A stretch of DNA of 64,000 nt from assembly GCF_000255705.1 (NCBI RefSeq), contig NZ_JH636442.1, positions 263,546 to 327,545 on the forward strand, in the 5' to 3' direction. Below the pieces are notes generated by a model that saw only the letters and a program-made list of their open reading frames with translations, was not told the DNA's origin and made no database searches. The position numbers and the translations under genes are program-made. The DNA comes from Zavarzinella formosa DSM 19928. GTDB lineage: Bacteria; Planctomycetota; Planctomycetia; Gemmatales; Gemmataceae. Of this stretch, positions 34,909-44,771 are shown one piece after another (position 1 is the stretch's first letter; every line of letters begins with the position of its first letter).

Positions 34909-35661
34909 ATGCGAATCCTCTTAATCTCGGACATCCACGCCAACTGGGCCGCGTTGGAAGCCGTCCGCGAAGAATTCGACGTGTGCCTGTTTCTGGGCGA
35001 TCTGGTGGATTACGGCCTCGAACCGAATCCCTGCATCGCGTGGGTGCGGGAACACGCCACCCATGCCATTCGCGGCAATCACGACCACGGGGCCGCCCAA
35101 GAGGTCTACCTTCAGGGGGCCAGCGGATTTCGCTACCTCACCGGCGTGACCCGGCCGGTCACCTGCGCGCAACTCTCGGCAGATGACCGGCGGTATCTCG
35201 CCACGTTGCCCAGTACGCTTTATCTCACGCTCGACGAAAAACGGTTTTTGCTCGTTCATGCCACGCCGCGTGATCCGTTCGATGAATACGGTCCGCCGGA
35301 CCCGGAATTTTGGAAACGGCGTTTGGAAGGAATCGACGTGGATTATGTGTGCGTCGGCCACACACACGTGCCTTTCGTTCTTCAGGTTGGCGCTACCACC
35401 GTCATCAACCCAGGAAGCATCGGCCTGCCACGCGATGGCGATCCTCGGGCTTCCTACGCGATCATTACGCCCGAAGGGATCGAACTCAAGCGGGTCGATT
35501 ACGTCGTGGGGGACACCATCCGCTTGCTCCGGCAATCGAACCTGCCCGAAATGGCCAAGAACCTGCTGACCGAAATCTACCGCACGGGCAAGCTCGATAA
35601 AAAGAACGGCCACCAAGAAGTGGTGGTCGAACGAACGGTCGAAATGCCAAAACTCGCGTGA
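34909..35661 (+). CDS. Metallophosphoesterase, YfcE/ApaH-like
   Basis: A 250-residue calcineurin-like phosphoesterase. It has the metal-binding motifs DIHANWAAL (DxH), LGDLVDYG (GD), RGNHDHGA (GNHD/H), LVHATPRD and GHTHVPF (GHxH). It would hydrolyse a phosphodiester or phosphomonoester; diadenosine tetraphosphatase-like and 2',3'-cyclic-nucleotide-type proteins share this pattern. It starts 22 bases after gluQ on the same strand. Its TGA abuts the TAA of the opposing haem-binding protein gene with no gap. Confidence 0.9.
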   Translation: MRILLISDIHANWAALEAVREEFDVCLFLGDLVDYGLEPNPCIAWVREHATHAIRGNHDHGAAQEVYLQGASGFRYLTGVTRPVTCAQLSADDRRYLATLPSTLYLTLDEKRFLLVHATPRDPFDEYGPPDPEFWKRRLEGIDVDYVCVGHTHVPFVLQVGATTVINPGSIGLPRDGDPRASYAIITPEGIELKRVDYVVGDTIRLLRQSNLPEMAKNLLTEIYRTGKLDKKNGHQEVVVERTVEMPKLA

Positions 35662-38600
35662 TTACTTGGGCAACACAGACGAAGGCGGGGCGGCTGTTTC
35701 CACATATCGCAGTTCCCGGTTCGGATCGAAGAACCGCAGATAGGCCGCGTCGTCTTTGCCCGTGGTCGTTGATGTGAACACGATCTCGTTTTTCCCGGCG
35801 GCCAGCGGAACATTCACGCTCAACTGATCCGGAATGGCGGCGGTTCCGCTCCCCTTTTGATCGACGGCCACCGTTTTGCCGTTCACCGTCAGCGTCCACG
35901 TTCCCTTCGCGCCGACGAGCAAGCGATAGGTTTTCGCCGCCGGAGCGGTCACCTCGGCCGTCAACGGCGCCGATTTCGACTCGCCAGCCTTCAACACGGC
36001 CCGGCCATTCACCCCTACCGGCAAAGCGGCTCCTTCCGGAATCAGGAACGGGTTGGCCATCACATAGCGGACGAGATCCCGGAAATCCTGCACGGTCATG
36101 TTGTAACCCAAGCCCTCGGGCATCAGGGATTTTTCCTGCACCTTGAGTTGGTCGATGTCTCGTTTTTGAATCTGCTTCAGGACGCCGTTCTCCCCCTTCA
36201 ACGTGATCGATTGATCGTCCTCGGCATAAAGCAGCCCGGTTTCCACCCGGCCGTTGCTGAGGTTGATCGTCCGCATGAAATAGGGGGCGCCGATCACGCG
36301 GTTGGGGTCGAGGACATTGACGAGCAAATATTCGATGTCCCGCCCGGCGCCTTCGATGTTCGGGCCAACTTCGCTCCCCCGGCCGTCGAATTTGTGGCAC
36401 TTGGCGCACTGATTGTCGAACACGATCTTGCCACGCGCAAACGACCCCGGAGCGGCCGCCAGTTGCGCCCGCATCTTGTCGATCACCACGTTGAGTTCGG
36501 CCGGGGTGGCCCTCATCCGGCCCCATACCTGTTCGATTTGGGTGTTTAACTTGCTGTCCTTCAACGCCTGAATGCGGATGATGGTGTTGTCCGTCAGTTC
36601 AGCCCGATCCACCTGTTTCTTGGCGACGGCCGCCAAAAGGTCATTGGCCCAATCCTTGCGACCGGCGAGAGCGTTGACCACTTCGTTTCGCAATGGCGGC
36701 GTGAAGTTTTTCCACGACGCCAGCAAGTCGCGGGATACTTCCGGGGCATCCACGCCCGCGACGGCCCGAATCGCTTCGGTCCGCAGGGCGTTGTCTTCAT
36801 TTCCTTGAATCAACCCGAACATCGGCTTGAGGATCGAGTGGTCGCGAGTCACCCCCAAGTCGCGGATGGCTTCCTGCCGTTCGGCCAACGGCTTCCCGGC
36901 ATCAATGGCGACTGCCAAGGCTTTGCGAATCGCCGCCGGATCGCTGAACTTCACCGCCAGACTGTTCGTGAGCCGAACCACTTCCGGCTTGGTGTTCTTC
37001 GCCAGCGTCTCTTGCACACCCTTCCAGTTGCCCGGTGCCAGAACCGTCCGGTTGCCGATGGCCGAGGCGAGGGCGTCCAGTGCTTTGAGCGTGACCGCTT
37101 CGTCGGTGACGCCGCCGATAAATTCGAGACACAAGGCAATGTCTTCCGGCTTGCCGGTGGCGACGAGTCGCTTCATCGTGCGCGGCACGATCGTGTCAGT
37201 GATCAGTGCGTTGCCAGCCGCGTTTTCCGCAAGCCACTTCAATTCATCGGTGATGCCTGCTTTGCCGAGCGATTTGGCGATGGTCTTTTCGTAAGCAACC
37301 CAGAGCAGTTGCGGGATCATTGGATCTTTGACATCGTCTTTGGCTTTCAACAATTCGCGGAGAATCGGGATGACATCCACCCGATCTGCGAGCCGACCGG
37401 CCGACGAGGCTAGTTCTCGGCGAACCATCGCCGGACCTTCTTTCTTAGCCAATACTGTCAGGATCTGGACAATTGTCGCTGGAGTGGTGTTGGACAAGTT
37501 TTCGCTGATGGCTCGTACCTCAAACGGCATCGTCACGCTAGTCATGGTTTGCTTCGTGTAATGCTTTTCGTAAAAATCAGCCGCAAATTTTGGTTCCGTT
37601 CTCGATGTGGCAGCGTACCTAAGCAGTTGAACTGCCGGAATGTCAGATCCGGGCGGCCCTTTGCCTTTCGGTCCTCCCAACGCAAGAATTTCAGGATGCC
37701 GCTCGCCGATCAACCGCAACGCCGTGCGGGCGACATACGGGTTTGGGTCTTTTAGGGCTTCTGTAAGTTCACCATCATTCAATATGCCGATGTCTTTGGC
37801 CTTTTTCGTCTTCAAATCCTTGGTTTGAATCCGGTAAACCCGTCCCCGTTCGTAGTCCCAATCATCCGGGTTGGTCTGGTGGCAGGGATTCTGGTCGTGC
37901 CAGTCGATGCAATAGATTTCTCCGTTCGGTCCCCAGCGGAGATTGATGGGCCGGAAGTTCTTGTCCCCGCTCACAAGGAAGTCATCCCCTCGGCTGGCGG
38001 TGTAACTGGAACCGTTCGGCTTCAAAATATTTTGCTTGAGCGAGCAGCCGTGGATACTGCCGAAGATCACGCTGTTGCGATACTTCTCCGGCATGACCGG
38101 CGTGTCGAGCGAGATGAGGCCGGCGTGGGCCCAACCACTTTCCTTGTGGAACGTGTGGTCGCAGATTTCCTTGATTTCCCCATAGGCATACGGATTGGCC
38201 GCCTGGCCCCCCTGCCGCTTGTAAATGCCGCCGGGGACCATGTGGAACAGGTGTGGAATCACGCAGCAGGCGAGGATGTATTGCCCGTCTGAGTTGCGGT
38301 AATCCATGCCCCACGGGTTACTGGTGCCGTCCGAAAAGACCTCGAATTGTTTGGTCTTGGTGTCGTACCGCCAGACAGCCGCATTGAGACGGGTCGCCGG
38401 GCCGTCCGCTTGGCCGGGCTTTACTTCGGAGTAAGTGAACACTCCGTGCAAGCCATAGAGGCGGCCATCCGGACCCCATTGGAAAGTGTTCAGTGTTTCG
38501 TGGGTGTCTTGGGAGCCGAAGCCCTTCAGCAGGACCTCGATCTTTCCCGGTTTGTCGTTCTTGTTTTCGATGAAAAAGAGATAGGGCGGGGCGCCGAGGT

Positions 38601-39024
38601 AGACGCCGCCGTTGCCGACTTCGATGCCGGAGGCCAAGTCAAACGGGACGGGGAAATCCTTCCCCTCAATGAAGATGGTCGATTTGTCGCAAACGCCGTC
38701 GCCGTCCGTGTCTTCTAAGATGCGGACCCGGTCTCGCGGCATCTTTCCCTTGGCCGTCCGCTTGGGATATTCAAAGCACTCCACGACCCAGACGCGGCCT
38801 TTTTCATCCACCGTCATGGCGATGGGATTCACCAACTGTGGTTCGCCAGCGAAGAGTTTGACCTCAAAGCCCTCGGCCACCTTCATTCTGGCGACGGTTT
38901 CTTCCGGCTTGAGGTAGGGTTGGCCGGAACCCTTCCGGTTGTCGAACCCGAATTCTTTTTGGGCAAACGCCCCGGATGCGCCGAACAAGACCGCGACAAT
39001 CACGGCCGGGAGAGTTGCACGCAT
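35662..39024 (-). CDS. PVC-type haem-binding protein: beta-propeller, HEAT repeats and cytochrome c
   Basis: A 1120-residue exported protein: signal peptide (1-21), a beta-propeller of the soluble glucose dehydrogenase/NHL type (about 40-430, with ETVARMKVAEGFEVKLFAGE and MTVDEKGRVWVVECFEYPK), and a helical HEAT-like region (about 440-830). A c-type cytochrome domain follows with the haem site CAKCH around residue 870 and an axial-ligand region further on. The C-terminus is a beta-sandwich, possibly sugar-binding (about 985-1115). This architecture is characteristic of Planctomycetes and Verrucomicrobia and is thought to serve periplasmic oxidation of sugars; the substrate is unknown. It is transcribed alone. 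Confidence 0.92.
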   Translation of the reverse strand: MRATLPAVIVAVLFGASGAFAQKEFGFDNRKGSGQPYLKPEETVARMKVAEGFEVKLFAGEPQLVNPIAMTVDEKGRVWVVECFEYPKRTAKGKMPRDRVRILEDTDGDGVCDKSTIFIEGKDFPVPFDLASGIEVGNGGVYLGAPPYLFFIENKNDKPGKIEVLLKGFGSQDTHETLNTFQWGPDGRLYGLHGVFTYSEVKPGQADGPATRLNAAVWRYDTKTKQFEVFSDGTSNPWGMDYRNSDGQYILACCVIPHLFHMVPGGIYKRQGGQAANPYAYGEIKEICDHTFHKESGWAHAGLISLDTPVMPEKYRNSVIFGSIHGCSLKQNILKPNGSSYTASRGDDFLVSGDKNFRPINLRWGPNGEIYCIDWHDQNPCHQTNPDDWDYERGRVYRIQTKDLKTKKAKDIGILNDGELTEALKDPNPYVARTALRLIGERHPEILALGGPKGKGPPGSDIPAVQLLRYAATSRTEPKFAADFYEKHYTKQTMTSVTMPFEVRAISENLSNTTPATIVQILTVLAKKEGPAMVRRELASSAGRLADRVDVIPILRELLKAKDDVKDPMIPQLLWVAYEKTIAKSLGKAGITDELKWLAENAAGNALITDTIVPRTMKRLVATGKPEDIALCLEFIGGVTDEAVTLKALDALASAIGNRTVLAPGNWKGVQETLAKNTKPEVVRLTNSLAVKFSDPAAIRKALAVAIDAGKPLAERQEAIRDLGVTRDHSILKPMFGLIQGNEDNALRTEAIRAVAGVDAPEVSRDLLASWKNFTPPLRNEVVNALAGRKDWANDLLAAVAKKQVDRAELTDNTIIRIQALKDSKLNTQIEQVWGRMRATPAELNVVIDKMRAQLAAAPGSFARGKIVFDNQCAKCHKFDGRGSEVGPNIEGAGRDIEYLLVNVLDPNRVIGAPYFMRTINLSNGRVETGLLYAEDDQSITLKGENGVLKQIQKRDIDQLKVQEKSLMPEGLGYNMTVQDFRDLVRYVMANPFLIPEGAALPVGVNGRAVLKAGESKSAPLTAEVTAPAAKTYRLLVGAKGTWTLTVNGKTVAVDQKGSGTAAIPDQLSVNVPLAAGKNEIVFTSTTTGKDDAAYLRFFDPNRELRYVETAAPPSSVLPK

Positions 39025-39132
39025 GTAAACCTCGGCATCTCAGTTGGAGTGAGAGACCGTTTTACCACGGCGGGATGTGTTCGGACAGAAAACGTTTTTG
39101 ACATGCCCTCTCTCCCTCATCTCGCACGGTGG

Positions 39133-40044
39133 TTAAAAATGCTTTTGCCATGCCTCGGGCATCGGGATGATTTCTTCCGACACGTCATCAAAACGATGAT
39201 CGGCTTTGTTCCACATCCGATGTAGCATCACCAGTTGATCGCGGGCGAAGGTGTATTCGTGATAAGACCAACGGCCCTCTTGGGTGGAACTGCCCACACA
39301 TACCTCCACACAGGATGATCCGATGATTGGCAGGTGATACCGGACATGCCGATGGCCGTGAAACCAGAAGAAAGCCTCTTTGCCCATGATGTCCCAAAGT
39401 TTGCGGGCATCGCGAAGCTTTCGCCAGCGCAATTCCGGGTGGCCGTTGCCCAATTGGTAAGGGTAATGAGTCACCAGAATCTTGGGGCCGGCGGGCAGCG
39501 AGGACATCAGTTTTTCGAGCCGGTCTAGTTGGACCTGTCCCACCTTGCCCCGCGAATCCCACGGGGCGAGATTTGGCCGGGAGGAGTTCACACACACGAA
39601 CCAGATGCCGTTCAATTGCCGGGCAAAGGGGTAAACGTGTTCGTCCACTCGCAAGCCGGTTTGCCAAGAGGCGAATGTCGTCTCGAACAATCTGGCCCGG
39701 ACGCTTTGCCGCATGTAGTGGTCGTGGTTTCCCGGCACGGCCAAACCGGGCATCGCTTGCAGCAACGGGGCGAAAATTTCGGAAGCCATCGAAAACTCAC
39801 GCGGCGTTCCGATGGTCGTGGCATCGCCGGTGAAGATGACGCCGTCGAGTTGCCGGGTCGGCAGTTGTTCGACCAGATGGCGACAAATTTCCGGGGCATG
39901 ACGAAAGAGTTTGCTTCGCGTCAACCGGCTGTTCGCCCAGCCAACGGCCCGTTTGCTCAACCAATCTCGCATGCGGAGACGGGTTTTCTCGTCGATCAAA
40001 TGCACATCACTAATATGAGCCAGGCGAAGCGGTTGTGCGCTCAT
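39133..40044 (-). CDS. Metallophosphoesterase (calcineurin-like)
   Basis: A 303-residue phosphoesterase with the metal motifs AHISDVHL (DxH), FTGDATT (GD), VPGNHDHY (GNHD), VTHYPYQ (H) and FHGHRHV (GHxH). It has no signal peptide. The pattern resembles cAMP phosphodiesterase CpdA-like or UDP-2,3-diacylglucosamine hydrolase-like enzymes, but neither is certain. It is divergent from the P-II gene with about 145 bases between. It is not closely related to the shorter phosphoesterase at 34909. Confidence 0.88.
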   Translation of the reverse strand: MSAQPLRLAHISDVHLIDEKTRLRMRDWLSKRAVGWANSRLTRSKLFRHAPEICRHLVEQLPTRQLDGVIFTGDATTIGTPREFSMASEIFAPLLQAMPGLAVPGNHDHYMRQSVRARLFETTFASWQTGLRVDEHVYPFARQLNGIWFVCVNSSRPNLAPWDSRGKVGQVQLDRLEKLMSSLPAGPKILVTHYPYQLGNGHPELRWRKLRDARKLWDIMGKEAFFWFHGHRHVRYHLPIIGSSCVEVCVGSSTQEGRWSYHEYTFARDQLVMLHRMWNKADHRFDDVSEEIIPMPEAWQKHF

Positions 40045-40189
40045 TCGATTCCAGCCACTGTGGAGAGCAGGCGTTGCGTCGGGTCGACAAGAACCACGTT
40101 GATCTTACCGGGAAGACGGTTCCGGTCATCGGTCGGGCGGGAAGTGAATAAACTACCCGAACGACGAGGCAAACGCCCGGAGATTGATT

Positions 40190-40525
40190 TTGAACGACGA
40201 ACAGCCCGGCTTGTTTCAGTTCACTGTGATCGTCAAACCCTTCCGGGCCGAGGCCGTCCTGCGAGCCGCCGCCATTCTGGGGGTGGTTGATTGCTCGGTG
40301 CGGGAGGCCAAGGGGTACAGCCGGCAAAAAGGCTATTTAGAACGGTATATCGGAAGTGAATACAGCCAGGCCTTCATCCCGAAGGTCGAGATCACGATTT
40401 GGGTGGCCTCCGAGAAAGCCGCCGAAGTGTCGGCCGCGATCATGCAAGCCGCCCGAACCGGCCGCATCGGGGACGGGAAAATTTTCGTCGTCCCCACGGT
40501 CGGACCGGGCGTGTTGGAGTTTTAA
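40190..40525 (+). CDS. P-II family nitrogen regulatory protein
   Basis: A small trimeric signal protein, about 111 residues. FTVIVKPFRAEAVLRAAAIL is the first strand-helix, the T-loop region ends in ERYIGSEYSQAFIPKVEI with the Tyr of the uridylylation site, and AARTGRIGDGKIFVVPTVGP is the C-terminal signature. The T-loop start (AKGYSRQKGYL) differs from the usual GRQKG pattern. I place the start at TTG 40190, seven bases after CGGAG; TTG 40184 is less likely and no ATG or GTG fits. Unlike typical glnK/glnB genes it has no ammonium transporter, glutamine synthetase or glnD beside it. Its last bases overlap the convergent SEC-C gene by 4. Confidence 0.85.
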   Translation: MNDEQPGLFQFTVIVKPFRAEAVLRAAAILGVVDCSVREAKGYSRQKGYLERYIGSEYSQAFIPKVEITIWVASEKAAEVSAAIMQAARTGRIGDGKIFVVPTVGPGVLEF

Positions 40526-42609
40526 CCGCCTCGCTTTTTGGCTGCTTCTGTCAATTCAAGGAAATGCTGCTCGGCTCCCCGGTCGTTCCGGTTTCGGGCG
40601 ACGGTCAATCCGGCGTTGATGAACTCCATTGCCTTCGCCCCGAGGTTCTTGCTGAGCATCGTCTCCGCCGCCGGGGCATAGATCGACAACTCATTCGGGT
40701 TGTCGGCCACGGTCTTTTTGAAGAACTCATACGCCTCGTCCGTCTGTCCCGACCGGGCGATGGCCTGACCGGTCAGAATGCGGTATTGCATCCCCCGTTT
40801 CCCCTCATTGCTGGCCGAATCGGCTTCAGAGGCCGTCTTGAGGAGTTCCATCGTCCTGGTTGTGTCTCCCTCTTGCCGGGCGAGTGAGATCAGGTGCTGG
40901 AAGAATGGGTATCGATCCGCAATCTCAGTCTGGCCGATGGCGGCTTTCGCAAACTTTCCGGCCAGATCCGGGGAATCCAGCCGGATGGCCGCTTGAAAGG
41001 CGGTGGTCAGTTGGGCGGGAGCCAGGCCGCCGATTTCCAACGTGCCGAGTTTCGCCACGTCAATGGTGTCGAAATCCAACGCCCCATCCGGTTCACTGAC
41101 CAACAGACCAAGCTTTTTGCGAAGCCGGTTGAAATCGTAGGGGCTTAGTTGCCGCGTCTCTTCTGTCGGTTCGGACCCGGCGAAGAAACACAGTTCCATG
41201 TGCTTGATGATCCCCGGCAAACGCCGCTTCAACGTCGGATGGGTGGAGGCATCCAAGGGGGTGCCGCCGCCAAGGGCATGCAGGGATCGCTTGAGCCAGA
41301 CATCCTCGAAGAAGGATTTGGCGGCCTCTTCTCGTTTGCTTTTGACGAGTTCCACCGGCGTGCCTTCTTGCAACGGGAACACCGTCAGGTCGGCCATCAG
41401 GTCGCCAAAATTGGCCCCGCCCAGTTCGTATTGCGGTTCCGAGACGCCCTTGCCGACTGCTGTGCGAATTTCCTGAACAAGTTGCTCGGCCTTTTCTCTT
41501 GAAGCGTGCCAGACCCGCACCAAATCCCGATCCAGCACAAGAAACGCCTGCATCCGACCAAACTTCGGGCCAACATCAACATTCAAGAGGGAAGGCTTTT
41601 CAAGGACGATCGCGCTCAACGTCTCGTTTTCCTCATTGGAATCCATGACGATCAAGCGATCACCATTGGCCCATGAGGAAAACAATTTGGAGAAAGCCGG
41701 ACCGTCCAACACCCGCAAGTAAAAGCGATGCTCTGTGTGATCGGAGATGTTTTCCAACCCGCGCCCGCCCCGCAGCACTTCGGCGAGGGCGACGGCTTCT
41801 TCTTCCTCGGAAAGCGAATCCGTGAGTTCGGCCGATTTGACGAGGGAATCAATCCCCTTCCGGTTGTCCCCCAGCCAGGCCCGCAGCAAGCCGTGGTTGA
41901 ATTGAACCGCCGACGATTCTTGAAATTGAGGGAGGATGGCTTCCAAAGCCTTTGCGGCCTCGGTCCATCGCCCGGACGTCGCCGTTTTAATTGGTTCGGC
42001 CAGCGCCGTTCGTTCAGCCTCGGTGGTTCCCGGTCGAAACTGATATTCTCGCCGGATGGTGGAAAGCAACTGGGATTCCGAACCAAAGATGGCGTTGTAA
42101 TTGGTGCGCAATTCGACGTCGTCTGGCATGGCGGCCAGCGATTTTCGCATGGCGGCGATGGAGGCCACCGGACGGTTTTCCTGGAGTTCGAGTTGGGCGA
42201 TGCGTGAATTCACTTCCGTGATCATCGGCTTCGCCTCGGCCGGGAAACGCTCGGCCGCCCGTCTGAACAATAGAATGGCCCCGGTGGTTTCCCCTTCGTC
42301 GAAACGGAACATCCCCTTCATGAAGTTGGCAAACGGGAGTTCCGGATCAAGTTTCAAGGCTTGCTCAACGGCCTGTTCGGCCCCCGTCCGGTCTTCGGTC
42401 CGGGCCAAAAAATCAGCCCGATAGCACCAAGCCTGCGGAACTTGGGCAAACTTGGAGGTCAGTTGATCGATGGTCATCCGGGCCGTCGCCTTTTGCCCGG
42501 TCTCTTGTTGCTCAAGGGCCTTGATGAACAGGGGATAATACGGCTGACAGCACCACTTGAATTGCTTCCCGCTTCCACAGGGACACAACGCATACGGTTG
42601 AATACTCAT
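40522..42609 (-). CDS. SEC-C metal-binding and TPR-repeat protein
   Basis: A 695-residue cytoplasmic protein. The N-terminus carries a SEC-C zinc motif, CPCGSGKQFKWCC (residues 9-21), as in the SecA tail. Tetratricopeptide-type helices follow (CYRADFLARTEDRTGAEQAV, FMKGMFRFDEGETTGAILLF, then more near the C-terminus such as LTGQAIARSGQTDEAYEFFK). The central part, about 280-560, is a mixed domain without a known name. SEC-C motifs can bind SecB or ribosomes, so a role in protein handling is possible but unproven. It overlaps the P-II gene tail to tail by 4 bases. Confidence 0.82.
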   Translation of the reverse strand: MSIQPYALCPCGSGKQFKWCCQPYYPLFIKALEQQETGQKATARMTIDQLTSKFAQVPQAWCYRADFLARTEDRTGAEQAVEQALKLDPELPFANFMKGMFRFDEGETTGAILLFRRAAERFPAEAKPMITEVNSRIAQLELQENRPVASIAAMRKSLAAMPDDVELRTNYNAIFGSESQLLSTIRREYQFRPGTTEAERTALAEPIKTATSGRWTEAAKALEAILPQFQESSAVQFNHGLLRAWLGDNRKGIDSLVKSAELTDSLSEEEEAVALAEVLRGGRGLENISDHTEHRFYLRVLDGPAFSKLFSSWANGDRLIVMDSNEENETLSAIVLEKPSLLNVDVGPKFGRMQAFLVLDRDLVRVWHASREKAEQLVQEIRTAVGKGVSEPQYELGGANFGDLMADLTVFPLQEGTPVELVKSKREEAAKSFFEDVWLKRSLHALGGGTPLDASTHPTLKRRLPGIIKHMELCFFAGSEPTEETRQLSPYDFNRLRKKLGLLVSEPDGALDFDTIDVAKLGTLEIGGLAPAQLTTAFQAAIRLDSPDLAGKFAKAAIGQTEIADRYPFFQHLISLARQEGDTTRTMELLKTASEADSASNEGKRGMQYRILTGQAIARSGQTDEAYEFFKKTVADNPNELSIYAPAAETMLSKNLGAKAMEFINAGLTVARNRNDRGAEQHFLELTEAAKKRGG

Positions 42610-42894
42610 GGCGGATCCCTTGGCTGGCTAAATGATCCCAGAGAGTCGAATCTTGTCCTAGAGTACGGAAGGCGCGGTTGAACGGGTTGGGTTCTGGTGG
42701 AAATTTCGTCTCTCGCGCGTTGACCGGGACGAAATTACAAATTACCCTGATGGTAACGAGTTGCGTATCGTTCGGATTATGCGGAAGCGTCAGGGTTTTC
42801 CTATTTTGCCTGATTGTTAACTTCGCACCCTCGTTGCGAATCACAGAATTTGCCGAAAGAATTCTTGATCGGCGAACAGAAGGATGATCGACCC

Positions 42895-44634
42895 ATGGTC
42901 AGTTCAGAGCTTGGCGCCTGCGAATGGTTTGTCTGGGATTTGCGCCGCAGCGGCCTGATCGACCGCGGCCATTTGGATCAAGTGGTCGGGGAATTCCTCA
43001 AGCGAAACTCCCGTGCGGAACCGCCCGCTTTGGCTGATTATCTGGTCAGCCAGAATATTCTCAGTCCGTTCCAAGCCGAGCGCATCCTTCAAGGGAAAAC
43101 CCAAGGACTCGTTCTCGGGCCGTATCTGTTGATCGATTCGATCGGCTCCGGCAGCATGGGACAGGTCTTTAAGGCCTCGTCAAAAACTGACAATCAATTA
43201 TTTGCCGTGAAAGTGCTTCCTCGCCGAAGCATGTGGAACGTCCGGCTTGCCCGTCGGCAGGTTCGGGCTTTTTCACAATTCAGCCATCCGGCTGTTGTGC
43301 CATTCATTGATGTCGGCACCTCTGGTGGCCAGCATTATCTCGTGTGGCCGTTGGTTCAGGGCGAACCGCTCGAACTAAAAGTGCAGCGGGAAGGCCGCAT
43401 TGCCCCGGAAATCGCCGCCCAAATTTTCGGCCAAGTGGCGGGCGGCTTGGCGATTGCCCATCAGAACGGATTGTTCCACGGCCTCATCAAGCCCTCGAAC
43501 ATCATGGTGACCCCGGACAATCAGGGGAAACTGCTCGATTTCGGCATCGGCTCCCTCTTGGTGGAAAACGAGAACGAATCGCTGGTGGACACCATGTCCA
43601 CGGCCAACACGCTCACCAGTGGGTTGGATTGCAGCAGTCCGGAAAGCATCATGGAACCGACCACCCGCACGCCGGCGGGGGATCAGTATAGTCTGGGATG
43701 CGTGTTGTATTACGCCCTCGCGGGTCGCTATCCGTTCCCGGATGGCACGGCCGTCGAGAAGATGATGGCCCACCAGTTCAAACAACCGACTTCGTTGCGA
43801 GAACTGGCCCCGCATGTTCCGGACGGGTTGGTGTCCATCGTCGAACGCTTGATGCAAAAATCCCCAGAGAGCCGTTACAACACCACGGATGAATTGGTGG
43901 AGGCCCTCCAGCCATTTTTGCAAATGGCCCGCCCGACCAGCCAGAGCAGCCACGGCACGCTACGGTCCGGTGTGATCCCGAACACTCGCGGGTCGGTTCA
44001 CCTGCCGCCCCGCCCGACGATGCCTCCGCAGCCGACGTCCGGCCCGGTTGTTCAGCCGCCGGTTTCCCACAGTCCGGGCTTTGTGCCCCCGACCCACATT
44101 CCGGCGGGCAACCCGCTTCCGGGTTATACGGGGCCGGGACAATCGTTCCCCGGTTTCGCCACCCCCCCGACGCCGATTCCGGGTTCTTCCTTCGGCGGGG
44201 TCATTGTTCCGGCCACGGCGTTTGGCGGCACGGCAGCCGTGCCGCCATCCTCTTTTGGGAACGGGCCGCCGATTCCTCCCTCTGTCTTCGGGGGCGGGGT
44301 GAAGGCTCCCTCGATCCCGGCCCAAGCCCCGCCTGTCTCACGCGGCACGGCGGCTCATTATGCCTCGGCCGTCGATTTTTCGATGGAGCCATTGATGGCG
44401 GAACAGTTCGCCTCCCCCTTCCCGGTTGCCCCAGCCGGGGGAACAGTGCCCCCGAATTCACCGGTTCCCCCGATCCCGGCGGGCCGGGTGCAAAACCTGC
44501 CGAACCCCGGCATGAACACTTGGAGCGAGCCGGTCCGGACGCCGGTGGTCGGTCCGCTGCTGATTTTCTTGGTGGCGGCCCTTGTCACCGCAGTTGTTTA
44601 CCTGCTGGGCAAGAACTTCCTGTTCCCGACCTAA
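42895..44634 (+). CDS. Serine/threonine protein kinase-like membrane protein, catalytic Asp missing
   Basis: A 579-residue protein with a helical N-terminal segment (1-72) and a Hanks-type kinase domain (about 76-345). A long Pro-rich linker follows, and one transmembrane helix lies at the C-terminus (VVGPLLIFLVAALVTAVVYL). The Gly loop IGSGSMGQVFKA, the ATP Lys (K106 in FAVKVLP) and the DFG (215-217) are kept. The catalytic loop reads HGLIKPSN (195-202) where HRDxKPxN is expected, so the catalytic Asp is replaced by Leu, and the helix-C position reads RRQVRAF with Gln where Glu is usual. This predicts a pseudokinase. The N-terminal helical piece with NILSPFQAERILQGK is typical of planctomycete kinases. 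The start is ATG 42895; upstream extension begins with TTG. Confidence 0.88.
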   Translation: MVSSELGACEWFVWDLRRSGLIDRGHLDQVVGEFLKRNSRAEPPALADYLVSQNILSPFQAERILQGKTQGLVLGPYLLIDSIGSGSMGQVFKASSKTDNQLFAVKVLPRRSMWNVRLARRQVRAFSQFSHPAVVPFIDVGTSGGQHYLVWPLVQGEPLELKVQREGRIAPEIAAQIFGQVAGGLAIAHQNGLFHGLIKPSNIMVTPDNQGKLLDFGIGSLLVENENESLVDTMSTANTLTSGLDCSSPESIMEPTTRTPAGDQYSLGCVLYYALAGRYPFPDGTAVEKMMAHQFKQPTSLRELAPHVPDGLVSIVERLMQKSPESRYNTTDELVEALQPFLQMARPTSQSSHGTLRSGVIPNTRGSVHLPPRPTMPPQPTSGPVVQPPVSHSPGFVPPTHIPAGNPLPGYTGPGQSFPGFATPPTPIPGSSFGGVIVPATAFGGTAAVPPSSFGNGPPIPPSVFGGGVKAPSIPAQAPPVSRGTAAHYASAVDFSMEPLMAEQFASPFPVAPAGGTVPPNSPVPPIPAGRVQNLPNPGMNTWSEPVRTPVVGPLLIFLVAALVTAVVYLLGKNFLFPT

Positions 44635-44665
44635 TGCAAGCAGGCTTTAAAAACGGGTAATGTTC

Positions 44666-44692
44666 AACGGGCGAGCACATCGCCCGTTTTTT
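44666..44692 (+). terminator. Terminator after the kinase-like gene
   Basis: AACGGGCGA pairs with TCGCCCGTT around a 5-nt loop and is followed by TTTTTAT. It lies 30 bases after the stop. Confidence 0.9.
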
Positions 44693-44771
44693 ATTTCCCG
44701 CCCCTGCCGTGCCGGTTGGCGGGATCGTACAATGCGTTATGCTCCCGATCACGCCCCGAGAGATTGTTTGA

